Shown here in pieces: positions 26,800-34,739 of a DNA stretch of 64,000 nt (position 1 is its first letter; every line of letters starts with the position of its first letter). A model generated the notes under the pieces. It made no database searches. It saw nothing but the letters and a program-made list of their open reading frames with translations, and was not told the DNA's origin. This stretch comes from Candidatus Paracaedimonas acanthamoebae (GTDB lineage Bacteria; Pseudomonadota; Alphaproteobacteria; Caedimonadales; Caedimonadaceae). Where the stretch lies: assembly GCA_017307065.1 (NCBI GenBank), contig JAFKGL010000015.1, positions 21,676 to 85,675 on the forward strand. Reading direction: 5' to 3'. A program made the position numbers and the translations under genes.

Positions 26800-26827
26800 A
26801 TATTAGTCGCTTTATTTAATTAGTCAA
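26800..26827 (-). promoter_or_regulatory. Consensus sigma70 promoter of the peptide operon
   Basis: On the minus strand TTGACT (26827-26822), a 16-bp spacer, then TAATAT (26805-26800). This is one of the closest matches to consensus in the window. Predicted start is near 26793, giving a leader of about 75 nt before the peptide ATG at 26716. Confidence 0.7.
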
Positions 26828-26882
26828 GTTTTGTAGAAAAATAGAGTTTTTATGTATTAAAATAGTAAAATTATACATTTGA

Positions 26883-27405
26883 TTAGTCGGGAATTTTTCT
26901 TTTCAACTCACGATAAAATGTAGAACGTCCTATCTTCAATAGCTTAGAGATGTTAGTAGGCGATTATCCAAACTCAACTAATTTCATTGCCGCATCTAAG
27001 GTTTCTTGATCTAAAATAGGCCTGCCTGGCTTCTTGCCACGCAAGCGCGCTGCTTAGATGCCATCTTTTTGTTCTCTCTGAAATAAGCCTACGCTCAAAA
27101 TGAGCAATAGCACCAAATACATGAAACACTAATTCTCCTGCAGCAGAAGATGTATCAATTTTTTCTTCTAAAGACATCAGTCCAACATTGTGAGTTTTTA
27201 GATATTCAACCGTTTCTAGTAACTCCTTTAAGCTTCTACCCAGTCGATCGAGCCTCACTACACAAAGCAAATCATTGGGTCTGGCATAGGCTATAAGCTC
27301 ACCAAGACTTGGACGATTAAAATCTCTACCGCTGATAACGTCTTCAAATAATTTAATGGCTCCAGCTTGTTTTAATCGTTGGCGTTGTGATTCTAGGTCT
27401 TGTTG
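26883..27405 (-). pseudogene. Decayed serine recombinase (resolvase/invertase)
   Basis: From 27405 the frame gives QQDLESQRQRLKQAGA, FEDVISGRDFNRPSL and VVRLDRLGRSLKELL, the middle of a Tn3-resolvase/invertase catalytic domain, then GELVFHVFGAIAHFERRLI. The N-terminal YARVST part with the catalytic Ser is missing. After SERTK a frameshift occurs near 27055. The continuing frame shows KKPGRPILDQETLDAA, an in-frame stop at the EFG/SPTN junction, then the helix-turn-helix NISKLLKIGRSTFYREL, ending at 26883. At least one frameshift and two stops make it non-functional. Confidence 0.85.
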
Positions 27406-27658
27406 CCGTTATTTGATGTGGAATGCCCCCGATAAGAGAGGACAGTTAGATTAACTCATTTAATTATACCTAACTTGTTTAAGGTCTTCCATGGAAAAGC
27501 TTAAAAACTCTCGTGGTAAGAGCATCTTTAATCCCTTATGGGGTGCATTATTATTCTAATCATTAAACTATCCTGAAAGCTGCTTAATGAGCAAGAAGGA
27601 GCATTGGGGCAGACCCATGGGCTATTATCGAAAAGCTGCGAATGGTATAGGAGGGATT
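27406..27658 (+). other. Insertion-sequence-like debris
   Basis: TGGAATGCCCCCGATAAGAG followed by AGGACAG (27419-27446) resembles the ends of IS3-family elements (TG..TGCCCCC..GGACA). It lies exactly where the resolvase homology stops, as if an insertion had removed its N-terminus. No transposase frame is recognisable in the remaining 200 bp. Confidence 0.35.
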
Positions 27659-27859
27659 TTAATCCAAACCCAATACCTTCAAGATTTTTATAGCATTTTC
27701 CAGTGTAATTGTCGTTTTCCCTTGTTCAAAATTATTGAGAGTTGGCTTACTAATTCCTGTTAAAATGGCTAGTTGTTCCTGGGTTAGCTTTTGCGATTTG
27801 CGACGTTTTATGGCTTCATTGACAAAGTCTGTCCAATTAAGGCGAATGTTCCGTTCCAT
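27659..27859 (-). CDS. hipB: HipB-like helix-turn-helix antitoxin
   Basis: The 66-residue protein is an XRE-type DNA-binding domain: LTQEQLAILTGISKPTLNNF forms the helix-turn-helix, followed by EQGKTTITLENAIKILKVLGLD, typical of HipB. It begins inside the last 52 nt of hipA in another frame and lies downstream of the toxin, the reverse of the E. coli hipBA order. It would neutralise HipA and repress the pair by binding upstream of hipA. Confidence 0.85.
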   Translation of the reverse strand: MERNIRLNWTDFVNEAIKRRKSQKLTQEQLAILTGISKPTLNNFEQGKTTITLENAIKILKVLGLD

Positions 27860-29016
27860 CGAGTATCCATTAGTTTTATGAGTTGATTTTTAATATTATC
27901 ATCCCCTACTGGGGCTGAAAGAATTGCATCCTTTGCATCACTTTTGTTGCGCTCTAGCTGTTTAAATAACATGTATATGGCTGCTCTTGGTAAAGCAAAC
28001 TCGTCTGCCATGGCGATTAGATTCTTAGGTTTGAGATTGCTAATTTGTAGGTTAGGTGTTTCTCCTATAGCCAGGGCAATTGTTTTGTATTTATACAACG
28101 CAGCTGCAACTTGATCGTAAGATGGTGTTAGCCTCAACCCTGCAGGGGTATGGAACATAGCAAAGTTTTTAAAATGCATGTCCGTATTGTCTAATAGAAC
28201 CCCGGCTAGAATACGGGCGTAAAGACGGTAGTTTTCAATAGGTAAACAGTCTTTGGATGTACGAATGAAATCACTCATCTCTTTATAGCTTCCATCGTAT
28301 TTAGAACTAGATTTACGGCTTAAAAGTTGATTAAACTCCTCGAAATGTACCCGACCTTCTGGCGTACGATCAAAGCGTTTGATGATAAGAGCAGGTTCTG
28401 AAACACCTTCTATACTTCCAATTGACAAGTCAACAACGTCATCATCAGGTAATAATGCTTTAAAAGCAAGGCTGGTTAGATATTCATTAATGATAAGATT
28501 AGCGTGTTCCGAAGAGGGAAATTTGGCAATATGCGTACTGAGTTTGCCGACGGTTGCAGGATAATATTTTCTCTCCCGTTCTATTATCGCTAACTTCGGT
28601 TGAACACCTGACAGTGATGCACGGCCCGTTAAAACAGCTATTTCCTTAGCATCACTCATATCTAACAGTTGTTCCGTTAATTTAGCAGGTTCAGGGTCAA
28701 CAATCGATACTGCGCCTGCACAATCATAACCAAAGGCTAAAAGCAACTCAAATCGTGATGCTTGTCGTTTGTTCAATAACCTGGATTGGGCATGTTCTAA
28801 CCAGCCTTCAGCGACAAGGTTATCAAAAAACGGATGTAATCCTGCTTGGCTAATATATATCGTAGATTCTATGGGTATCGTGTATGAGAGAGCAGGATTC
28901 CCTGCATTTAGATAAGTAGGATCATATTCAAATGAGGTACGCTCTCCGGGTTCTTCGCGTAGAATGCCAGCAAAGACGTCTTTATAATAAACTTTTCCCC
29001 ATAGTAAGTTTGCCAT
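27808..29016 (-). CDS. hipA: HipA-like serine/threonine kinase toxin
   Basis: The 402-residue protein has the HipA N-terminal subdomain (PALSYTIPIE, PFFDNLVAEG), the Gly-rich loop SGVQPK (136-141), catalytic NTDMHFKN (277-284) and the metal-binding PSYD (298-301). All kinase residues are kept, so it may be active. HipA of E. coli phosphorylates glutamyl-tRNA synthetase and causes dormancy and persistence. A promoter lies at 29064-29092. Toxin-antitoxin pairs are common on tRNA-borne islands and would favour island retention. Confidence 0.9.
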   Translation of the reverse strand: MANLLWGKVYYKDVFAGILREEPGERTSFEYDPTYLNAGNPALSYTIPIESTIYISQAGLHPFFDNLVAEGWLEHAQSRLLNKRQASRFELLLAFGYDCAGAVSIVDPEPAKLTEQLLDMSDAKEIAVLTGRASLSGVQPKLAIIERERKYYPATVGKLSTHIAKFPSSEHANLIINEYLTSLAFKALLPDDDVVDLSIGSIEGVSEPALIIKRFDRTPEGRVHFEEFNQLLSRKSSSKYDGSYKEMSDFIRTSKDCLPIENYRLYARILAGVLLDNTDMHFKNFAMFHTPAGLRLTPSYDQVAAALYKYKTIALAIGETPNLQISNLKPKNLIAMADEFALPRAAIYMLFKQLERNKSDAKDAILSAPVGDDNIKNQLIKLMDTRWNGTFALIGQTLSMKP

Positions 29017-29052
29017 TGGTAAGTTTCCTTTTACTAAGAATACGACCTTTTC

Positions 29053-29092
29053 TCATATAGCATAATATGATTTACTTTTTTTGCGTTGTCAA
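29053..29092 (-). promoter_or_regulatory. hipA-hipB promoter with a palindrome over the -10 box
   Basis: Minus strand TTGACA (29092-29087), 17-bp spacer, CATATT (29069-29064). The palindrome TCATAT-N6-ATATGA (29053-29070) covers the -10 region and is a plausible HipB operator. Confidence 0.5.
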
Positions 29093-29370
29093 TCTTATAA
29101 GTAAACTATTTTTTTCCATTTATATGCAAAATTACATATATGGTAAAATACTTTTGTCTAATTTTTATTTTGGGGTGGCTTTCTCGAAATCACTAGAGAA
29201 AGCCTAAGGAAGTGCTTAAGCTCACCTCTGATTTCAAGGGACACTCATGGGACAGTGGAAGATAAAAAATGGTAACAAATCTGCATCAACAGTAATAAAG
29301 AAAAACGCGCAATACATTGGTTTAATTGATATAATTTATTATCAATCGCTGTCCATTAAACATTTTAAGC
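29093..29370 (+). other. Right end of the island, noncoding
   Basis: Nothing coding is recognised. GGGACAC (29238-29244) and GGGACA (29249-29254) recur near the end, echoing those inside the left end. Confidence 0.5.
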
Positions 29371-29434
29371 GTTTGCTAAACCGTTATACGGGTAATTCCG
29401 TATCGTGGGTTCGAATCCCATCCCCTCCGCCATT
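29371..29434 (+). repeat. Right attachment site (attR), tRNA-Ser(GCT) 3' fragment
   Basis: It is identical over 64 bases to 19631-19694. The 5' half of the tRNA is absent, so this copy cannot make a tRNA. DUF6314 and the cdsA cluster begin immediately beyond, marking the original chromosomal neighbour of the tRNA. Confidence 0.95.
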
Positions 29435-29522
29435 GAAAATTCTCTAATATTTTTTTATTCTAATTCAAAGATATTTACTTAAGATAATTTTTTAAAATTC
29501 CCAAACTAGGCCTGTTGGTTTC

Positions 29523-29951
29523 TCACTCTTTAGTTCTTGTCAGAATAGTCTTAATTTCAAGTTGTTTATGAGGACCTTTAATGGACCATTCCACATCTAA
29601 ACGTCGCTCAGATTGCACCGTAAATCGTCCAACATAACGGTCTGAGGCACAAAGATGCTCTACTTTCCAAAAACCTAAACGCAAATCTAAATCATGGAAA
29701 TAACGTCGATCATGAAATAAAACTTTAGCAACTGAGAGTGAAGGAAAATGATAAATAAGATTTGAAGTTGCGAGCCCATGGTGGGTACCAAAAGTTGTCT
29801 CACCTTCTTCATGAGCCGCAAGATTATTAAATTCATCGTCTGTAAATGTAAGAAGACCTTCGAAATGACCTAAAATTTGTTGTTCAAGATCACGAATCTC
29901 TCGATTAATTTTCCATGAACCATGCAACCATTTTTTTAGATCAACAATCAT
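29523..29951 (-). CDS. DUF6314-family protein
   Basis: The 142-residue protein has a small beta-barrel-like pattern: LHGSWKINREI at the start, FEGLLTFTDDEFNNLAAHEEG, FHDRRYFHDLDLR in the middle and DVEWSIKGPHKQLEIKT at the end. This matches the alphaproteobacterial DUF6314 family of unknown function. The start lies directly at the stop of cdsA (no gap), so it is co-transcribed. Confidence 0.6.
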   Translation of the reverse strand: MIVDLKKWLHGSWKINREIRDLEQQILGHFEGLLTFTDDEFNNLAAHEEGETTFGTHHGLATSNLIYHFPSLSVAKVLFHDRRYFHDLDLRLGFWKVEHLCASDRYVGRFTVQSERRLDVEWSIKGPHKQLEIKTILTRTKE

Positions 29952-30653
29952 TTACCAAAGCAACCTTATCCAAAAATAGCCAAATCCAATGGTCAGAACA
30001 CTATCTAATCTATCAAGAATTCCTCCATGCCCTGGAATAATACTCCCCGAATCCTTAACACCAAGTTTACGCTTAACCCAAGATTCAAAAAGATCTCCCA
30101 TTTGAGAAACAATTGAAATAAGAAGCGCATGCTTTAGAAACCAAGAAAGGGTTTGAAGATAAGTAGAATTAAACTGAGCAAAAATAACGGCAACACTCAA
30201 GCACATCACAACTCCACCAATTGCCCCAGACCACGTCTTATTAGGGCTAATAGATGGCGCTAATTTAGGTCCTTTCAACCACCTGCCACATAAATAGGCC
30301 CCTATGTCTGTGGACCATACAAGTAAAAGCATTCCCACAAAAACATAAGCATTCTCATATAAAAGAGAACTCAATCCAATACTAGAAAAAAGGATAAAAA
30401 GAAACCCAGGAACAAACCAAGTTAATCTTGAAAGCCATCGAGAGCGAGCCGAAAAAATAAGCCGTCCCCATTCAATAAAGGCCCCTAAAATAAAAATTCC
30501 TATATAAAAATGTCCATAAGGATACCCTTGTAAGAGGGTAAAAATTGATAATGAACCTAAAATAAGAGTGGTCAGAGTTCTTTGTACAAAATTACTCTTA
30601 AGAAGAGACTTTTCCGAAGCGACGTTCGCGTTGTTGGTATTCTGAGATAGCAT
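29952..30653 (-). CDS. cdsA: Phosphatidate cytidylyltransferase
   Basis: The 233-residue membrane protein makes CDP-diacylglycerol from phosphatidate and CTP. SPNKTWSGAIGG and the C-terminal CdsA signature SWVKRKLGVKDSGSIIPGHG followed by GILDRLDS are both present, with several hydrophobic helices. The reading frame overlaps the end of uppS by 56 nt if the ATG at 30653 is used; a later start would shorten the overlap. Part of the conserved frr-uppS-cdsA order. Confidence 0.95.
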   Translation of the reverse strand: MLSQNTNNANVASEKSLLKSNFVQRTLTTLILGSLSIFTLLQGYPYGHFYIGIFILGAFIEWGRLIFSARSRWLSRLTWFVPGFLFILFSSIGLSSLLYENAYVFVGMLLLVWSTDIGAYLCGRWLKGPKLAPSISPNKTWSGAIGGVVMCLSVAVIFAQFNSTYLQTLSWFLKHALLISIVSQMGDLFESWVKRKLGVKDSGSIIPGHGGILDRLDSVLTIGFGYFWIRLLW

Positions 30654-31335
30654 TAATTAGATCTTCTTTTTTAAAATCGGGCCATTGTGTTTCTGAAAAT
30701 ATCATCTCAGCATATGCCATTTGCCACAAGAGATAATTACTAAGACGATACACTCCACTTGTTCGAATAAATAAATCCGGATCCGGAAGATTTTGAGTTA
30801 AAAGATGTTCAGCAAAAACTTTTTCAGTTAGGTCTTCGGGATTTAATTGCCCATTCTTGATTTTTACTGAAATCTGACGAGTTGCCTCGACTATCTCTGC
30901 TCTTCCTCCATAATTAAAAGCGATGCAAAGCACTAAACCTGTATTATGAGCTGTTTTATTAACAGCTTCATCAATAGATTTTCTTAAACTTGGATCAATT
31001 CTATCATGAAACCCAATAAATTTTAATTGGATATTCTTTTTAATAAGTTCATCAAGTCCCGTTTCTAATTGATGCTGCAGAAGAACCATAAGTCCTCTAA
31101 CCTCTTCTTCTGGGCGATGCCAATTTTCTGTAGAAAATGCGTAAACTGTTAGATATTGAATTCCTAATTCTAAGGCAGCTTGAATCGTACGCTTGAGTGC
31201 CTCAGCGCCTTCATAATGTCCTTTTAAGCGCTCAAGACCGCGTGTTTTTGCCCAACGCCCATTCCCATCCATTATTATTGCAATATGTCGTGGAAGGCTT
31301 GCATCTAATGATGATAACATACTAGGAAAATTCAA
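30598..31335 (-). CDS. uppS: Undecaprenyl diphosphate synthase (cis-prenyltransferase)
   Basis: The 245-residue enzyme condenses isopentenyl diphosphate onto farnesyl diphosphate to make the C55 carrier for cell-wall and LPS sugars. HIAIIMDGNGRWAK near the N-terminus, GHYEGAEALK, TVYAFSTENWHRP and the C-terminal DLFIRTSGVYRLSNYLLWQ are the family motifs. The wild-type motif usually has GGxxRLSNF; here it reads GVYRLSNY. An ATG five codons in is an alternative start. Confidence 0.96.
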   Translation of the reverse strand: MNFPSMLSSLDASLPRHIAIIMDGNGRWAKTRGLERLKGHYEGAEALKRTIQAALELGIQYLTVYAFSTENWHRPEEEVRGLMVLLQHQLETGLDELIKKNIQLKFIGFHDRIDPSLRKSIDEAVNKTAHNTGLVLCIAFNYGGRAEIVEATRQISVKIKNGQLNPEDLTEKVFAEHLLTQNLPDPDLFIRTSGVYRLSNYLLWQMAYAEMIFSETQWPDFKKEDLINAISEYQQRERRFGKVSS

Positions 31336-31358
31336 TAAAATTGCCTCTATTACGTCTA

Positions 31359-31916
31359 TTAGACTTGTAAAATATCTTTTTCTTTTTGGTGTAAGGCTTG
31401 ATCAATTTTTTTAATAAAATCATCCGTAAGTTTTTGAATTTCATCAGAAAAATTATGATGATCGTCTTCTGAAATTTTACTTTCTTTCTCAAGTTTTTTT
31501 AATTCATCCATACCATCGCGCCGCACTGCTCTTACTGCAATTTTTCCTTGTTCTGCGTATTTTGCAGCAATTTTAGTGAGTTCTTGACGACGCTCAAGGC
31601 TTAAATCAGGCATAGGAATACGAACCATTTGGCCATCTGCTGATGGATTTAGACCTAAACCAGCCTCTCTAATTGCCTTTTCAACGGCTTTTACAAGTTC
31701 TTTATCCCACACTTGAACAGTGAGTAATCGAGCTTCAGGCGTACTAATTGTACCAACTTGAGTCATTGGCATACGAGATCCATACGCATCTATCATCAAA
31801 GGTTCTAAAAGATGTGTCGAAGCTCGATTTGTTCGCAATCCGTTAAATTCTTTTATAAGGGCATCCATAGCCCCTTGCATCCGCTTGTTTAAGTCATCAA
31901 GGTTAAATACGTTCAT
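31359..31916 (-). CDS. frr: Ribosome recycling factor
   Basis: The 185-residue protein splits post-termination ribosomes with EF-G. It has the RRF length and motifs: [56 protein letters not shown] and [20 protein letters not shown], ending in the long helix [14 protein letters not shown]. It is 2 nt downstream of pyrH. Confidence 0.97.
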   Translation of the reverse strand: MNVFNLDDLNKRMQGAMDALIKEFNGLRTNRASTHLLEPLMIDAYGSRMPMTQVGTISTPEARLLTVQVWDKELVKAVEKAIREAGLGLNPSADGQMVRIPMPDLSLERRQELTKIAAKYAEQGKIAVRAVRRDGMDELKKLEKESKISEDDHHNFSDEIQKLTDDFIKKIDQALHQKEKDILQV

Positions 31917-31918
31917 CT

Positions 31919-32686
31919 TTATAATCTCCCTTGTAGAAATTTCTGTTGATTTTCATGATTAGAAATGGAGGTAAAATTACCATTGCCTTGAGAAGCTTTA
32001 ACAAAACCATCTTTTTCTTGAATAGAAAAAACAATCAAAGGGAGATGATTTTCTCTAGCCAAAGCAACAGCGGCCATATCCATAACTCTTAAATTTTCGG
32101 AAAGGATTTGTAAGTAGTCTAAGTGTTCGAAACGCTTAGCTGTTTTGTCTTTTGTCGGATCTGATGAATAAACGCCATCAACCTTTGTTCCCTTCATCAA
32201 AACATCACAATTCATTTCATTGGCTCGCAAAACAGCGGCTGTATCAGTTGTAAAAAATGGACTTCCAGAACCAGCTGCAAATATTACAACACGCCCTTTC
32301 TCTAAGTGAAAAAGGGCCTTACGACGAATATAGCTCTCACAAACAGTTTCCATAGGAATGGCTGACTGTACTCGCGTTTGGACATTATGTTTTTCCAACG
32401 CATTTTGAAGAGCCAAAGCATTCATGACTGTCGCAAGCATTCCCATATAATCTGAGGTGGATCGGTCAATTCCTTGGGCTTCGCCGTTCACACCTCTAAA
32501 AATGTTGCCTCCGCCAATAACAATACATATTTGGCAGCCAGCAGCATGCACATTTTGGATTTCAGCAGCAATTCTATTGACTGTCTTAGGATCAAGTCCA
32601 TAACTCGCCTCTCCCATAAGAGCTTCACCCGAAAGCTTAAGCAAAATACGCTTAAATGGTTTAGAAGAATCGACGGTACTTTTCAT
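31919..32686 (-). CDS. pyrH: Uridylate kinase
   Basis: The 255-residue hexameric UMP kinase has [27 protein letters not shown], the UMP-binding [16 protein letters not shown] and [16 protein letters not shown]. It provides UDP for nucleic acid and envelope sugar synthesis. The C-terminal 20 residues extend a little beyond the usual end. A terminator separates it from tsf upstream, so pyrH probably has its own promoter in 32687-32720. Confidence 0.97.
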   Translation of the reverse strand: MKSTVDSSKPFKRILLKLSGEALMGEASYGLDPKTVNRIAAEIQNVHAAGCQICIVIGGGNIFRGVNGEAQGIDRSTSDYMGMLATVMNALALQNALEKHNVQTRVQSAIPMETVCESYIRRKALFHLEKGRVVIFAAGSGSPFFTTDTAAVLRANEMNCDVLMKGTKVDGVYSSDPTKDKTAKRFEHLDYLQILSENLRVMDMAAVALARENHLPLIVFSIQEKDGFVKASQGNGNFTSISNHENQQKFLQGRL

Positions 32687-32720
32687 TGAGGACTAATCCT
32701 ATATTTCCCTAAGAATATAT

Positions 32721-32757
32721 AAAAACCATCTCAAGGATTTTTAGTGATCCTTAAGAT
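32721..32757 (-). terminator. Terminator after rpsB-tsf
   Basis: Minus strand ATCTTAAGGAT (32757-32747), loop of 8, ATCCTTGAGAT (32738-32728), then GGTTTTT. One G-U pair in an 11-bp stem. It ends the rpsB-tsf transcript ahead of pyrH. Confidence 0.8.
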
Positions 32758-32767
32758 GATTCTTTTT

Positions 32768-33697
32768 TTATTTTCCAAGTTGTTGAGCGACTTCTGCAGC
32801 AAAATCAGCAACTTCTTTTTCAATACCTTCACCAAGCTTAAAAAGAGCAAATCCTTTTAAATCTACAGGTACGCCAATTTCTTTTGCAGCATCAGCAATA
32901 ACTTGTGAAACTTTGCGTTTTGTATCATCGATTAAATAAACTTGTTCAACAAGTACGGATTCTTCATAGAATTTACGAAGACGACCTTCAATCATTTTTT
33001 CAATAAATTCTTCTTTTTTACCAGATTCGCGAGCTTGCTCAGCAAATATTTTACGCTCACGCTCAATGACGCTTGGATCTAAATCAGCAATATTACAAGC
33101 TTGTGGGTTTGCCGCTGCAGCATGCATTGCAATTTGTTTCCCTAAAGTTTCAAGCTTTGCTTTTTCACCCGAGGATTCAAGAGCAACCAAAACGCCTATT
33201 CTTCCTAATCCTGGCGCAATAGCACTGTGGATGTAGCTTGTTACAACGCCTTGCTCGACTTGTAAGTTCTTAAAGCGTCTTACTTCCATATTTTCGCCAA
33301 TAACTGAAATAAGATTAGTTAATTCTTCAGCAATGCTTCGCCCTGTATCTGGATATGATGTATTTTTAAAAGCATCCAAGTCAGAGTTAGCTTTAAGGGC
33401 TAAATTTGCAGCAGTTTTAACATATTCTTGGAATTTTTCATTTCGAGCAACGAAATCTGTCTCCGCATTTATTTCAATAATTGCACCGACAGTCCCCGTT
33501 GTAACGGCTCCAACAAGCCCCTCAGCAGCGGTACGTCCGGCTTTCTTAGCGGCAGCAGCCAATCCTTTGGTTCTTAACCAATCAACAGCAGCTTCCATAT
33601 CGCCTTTGTTTTCGGTCAGAGCTTTTTTACAATCCATCATTCCAGCGCCTGTCCGTTCACGAAGTTCTTTTACAGCGCTTGCAGAAATCTCTGTCAT
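32768..33697 (-). CDS. tsf: Elongation factor Ts
   Basis: The roughly 309-residue nucleotide exchange factor for EF-Tu has VKELRERTGAGMMDCKKAL and GDMEAAVDWLRTKGLAAA at the N-terminus, and the core TDFVARN motif followed by HAAAANP. Two ATGs are adjacent (33700 and 33697). I prefer 33697 because AAGGA is then 7 nt away. It lies 31 nt downstream of rpsB, the standard rpsB-tsf operon. Confidence 0.96.
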   Translation of the reverse strand: MTEISASAVKELRERTGAGMMDCKKALTENKGDMEAAVDWLRTKGLAAAAKKAGRTAAEGLVGAVTTGTVGAIIEINAETDFVARNEKFQEYVKTAANLALKANSDLDAFKNTSYPDTGRSIAEELTNLISVIGENMEVRRFKNLQVEQGVVTSYIHSAIAPGLGRIGVLVALESSGEKAKLETLGKQIAMHAAAANPQACNIADLDPSVIERERKIFAEQARESGKKEEFIEKMIEGRLRKFYEESVLVEQVYLIDDTKRKVSQVIADAAKEIGVPVDLKGFALFKLGEGIEKEVADFAAEVAQQLGK

Positions 33698-33728
33698 CAT
33701 TATTTCCTTAAATTAAAAACTAAAATTA

Positions 33729-34544
33729 CTATTCTTGAGCTACAACTTGTTCAGAAACAGAATTTTCTTCAAAAATATCTTCTTGAATCTCAGATACTTG
33801 TTCTACTTGAGTTGGAACATGAGAAGAACTTCCTAAGTCTACCCCAGCTGCGCGCAAGTGGTGTTGTAACCCATCAAGAATTGCTGTAGAGGCAATTCTG
33901 CAATAAAATTCAATCGACCGAATAGCGTCATCATTTCCAGGAATAGGATAGTCAACACCCGCAGGATCAGCATTACTATCCAAAATAGCAATAACAGGTA
34001 TTCCTAATCTGTTTGCTTCATTAATTGCAATACGATCATTAAGGCTATCCATAACAAATAAAACATCAGGCAATCCTGGCATTTCTTTGATTCCACCTAA
34101 AGTCATTTCAAGCTTATCTTTTTCTCTTGTAAGCTTAAGCAATTCTTTCTTAGTCAGTCCTAATTGCTCTTGTCCTAAGAATTCTTCAAGTTCTTTTAGA
34201 CGACGTATAGATTGAGAAATAGTTTTCCAGTTGGTTAACATACCGCCAAGCCAACGATGATTAATATAATATTGTCCACAATGCTTAGCCGCTTCAGCAA
34301 CAACTTCAGATGCTTGACGTTTTGTTCCGACAAATAAAACTCTTCCACCGCTCACAACAACATCTTTCAATGTCGCAAGAGCTTGATGTATAAGAGGTAC
34401 AGTTTTTTCTAGGTTAATAATGTGTACACTGTTACGTACCCCATAAAGGTAGGGGGCCATTTTAGGATTCCAGCGACGTGGATGGTGGCCAAAGTGAACA
34501 CCTGCATGCATTAAATCACGCATAGTAAATGGAACATTTTTCAT
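33729..34544 (-). CDS. rpsB: 30S ribosomal protein S2
   Basis: The 271-residue protein begins at the ATG 34544 ([20 protein letters not shown]) with AAAAAGGA upstream; the frame is open 19 codons further but those are leader. S2 motifs include [34 protein letters not shown] and the ending [18 protein letters not shown]. An acidic C-terminal tail of about 35 residues is longer than in E. coli. Confidence 0.97.
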   Translation of the reverse strand: MKNVPFTMRDLMHAGVHFGHHPRRWNPKMAPYLYGVRNSVHIINLEKTVPLIHQALATLKDVVVSGGRVLFVGTKRQASEVVAEAAKHCGQYYINHRWLGGMLTNWKTISQSIRRLKELEEFLGQEQLGLTKKELLKLTREKDKLEMTLGGIKEMPGLPDVLFVMDSLNDRIAINEANRLGIPVIAILDSNADPAGVDYPIPGNDDAIRSIEFYCRIASTAILDGLQHHLRAAGVDLGSSSHVPTQVEQVSEIQEDIFEENSVSEQVVAQE

Positions 34545-34614
34545 TGTTTTTTCCTTTTTCCGGTTAAACCTCCGCAGGAATGTAGCTGCATCTGCAACCA
34601 CCGGAGCGATTCTA
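34545..34614 (-). promoter_or_regulatory. rpsB leader with extended -10 promoter and possible structured 5' UTR
   Basis: Minus strand TGTTAGAAT (-10 TAGAAT at 34614-34609 with TGn) predicts a start near 34602; I see no good -35. The leader can fold: TCCGG (34559-34563 on plus) pairs with CCGGA (34601-34605), and GCAG with CTGC inside. S2 represses its own operon in other bacteria through a 5' leader, so this may be the target. The fold was judged by eye. Confidence 0.35.
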
Positions 34615-34739
34615 ACATACTTAAGAACCGCAGAACCTGCGTGTGGGATAAGTTTGATATATCTGGACTTTTTTTAAGATGCAAGCATTTTTGAACAAAT
34701 ATCACAGCAAATTAAAGCCACTATAGGACATATTTTGCA

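Larger units (their letters stand above)
19631..29434. mobile_element. Genomic island integrated in tRNA-Ser(GCT)
   Basis: About 9.7 kb lie between perfect 64-bp repeats of the tRNA 3' part. Just inside the left end is an integrase relic, and near both ends are GGGACA/TGTCCC words that could be arm-type sites. Cargo on the minus strand: candidate peptide precursor, JmjC/cupin oxygenase, aldo/keto reductase, PLP enzyme, DUF1015 protein, ABC exporter, then a decayed serine recombinase and hipA-hipB. Without an intact integrase the element is probably fixed. No replication or conjugation genes are seen. Confidence 0.9.

Noticed and set aside
29247..29447. Open frame reading through attR
   Set aside because: It ends in the tRNA fragment and has no homology-like features.
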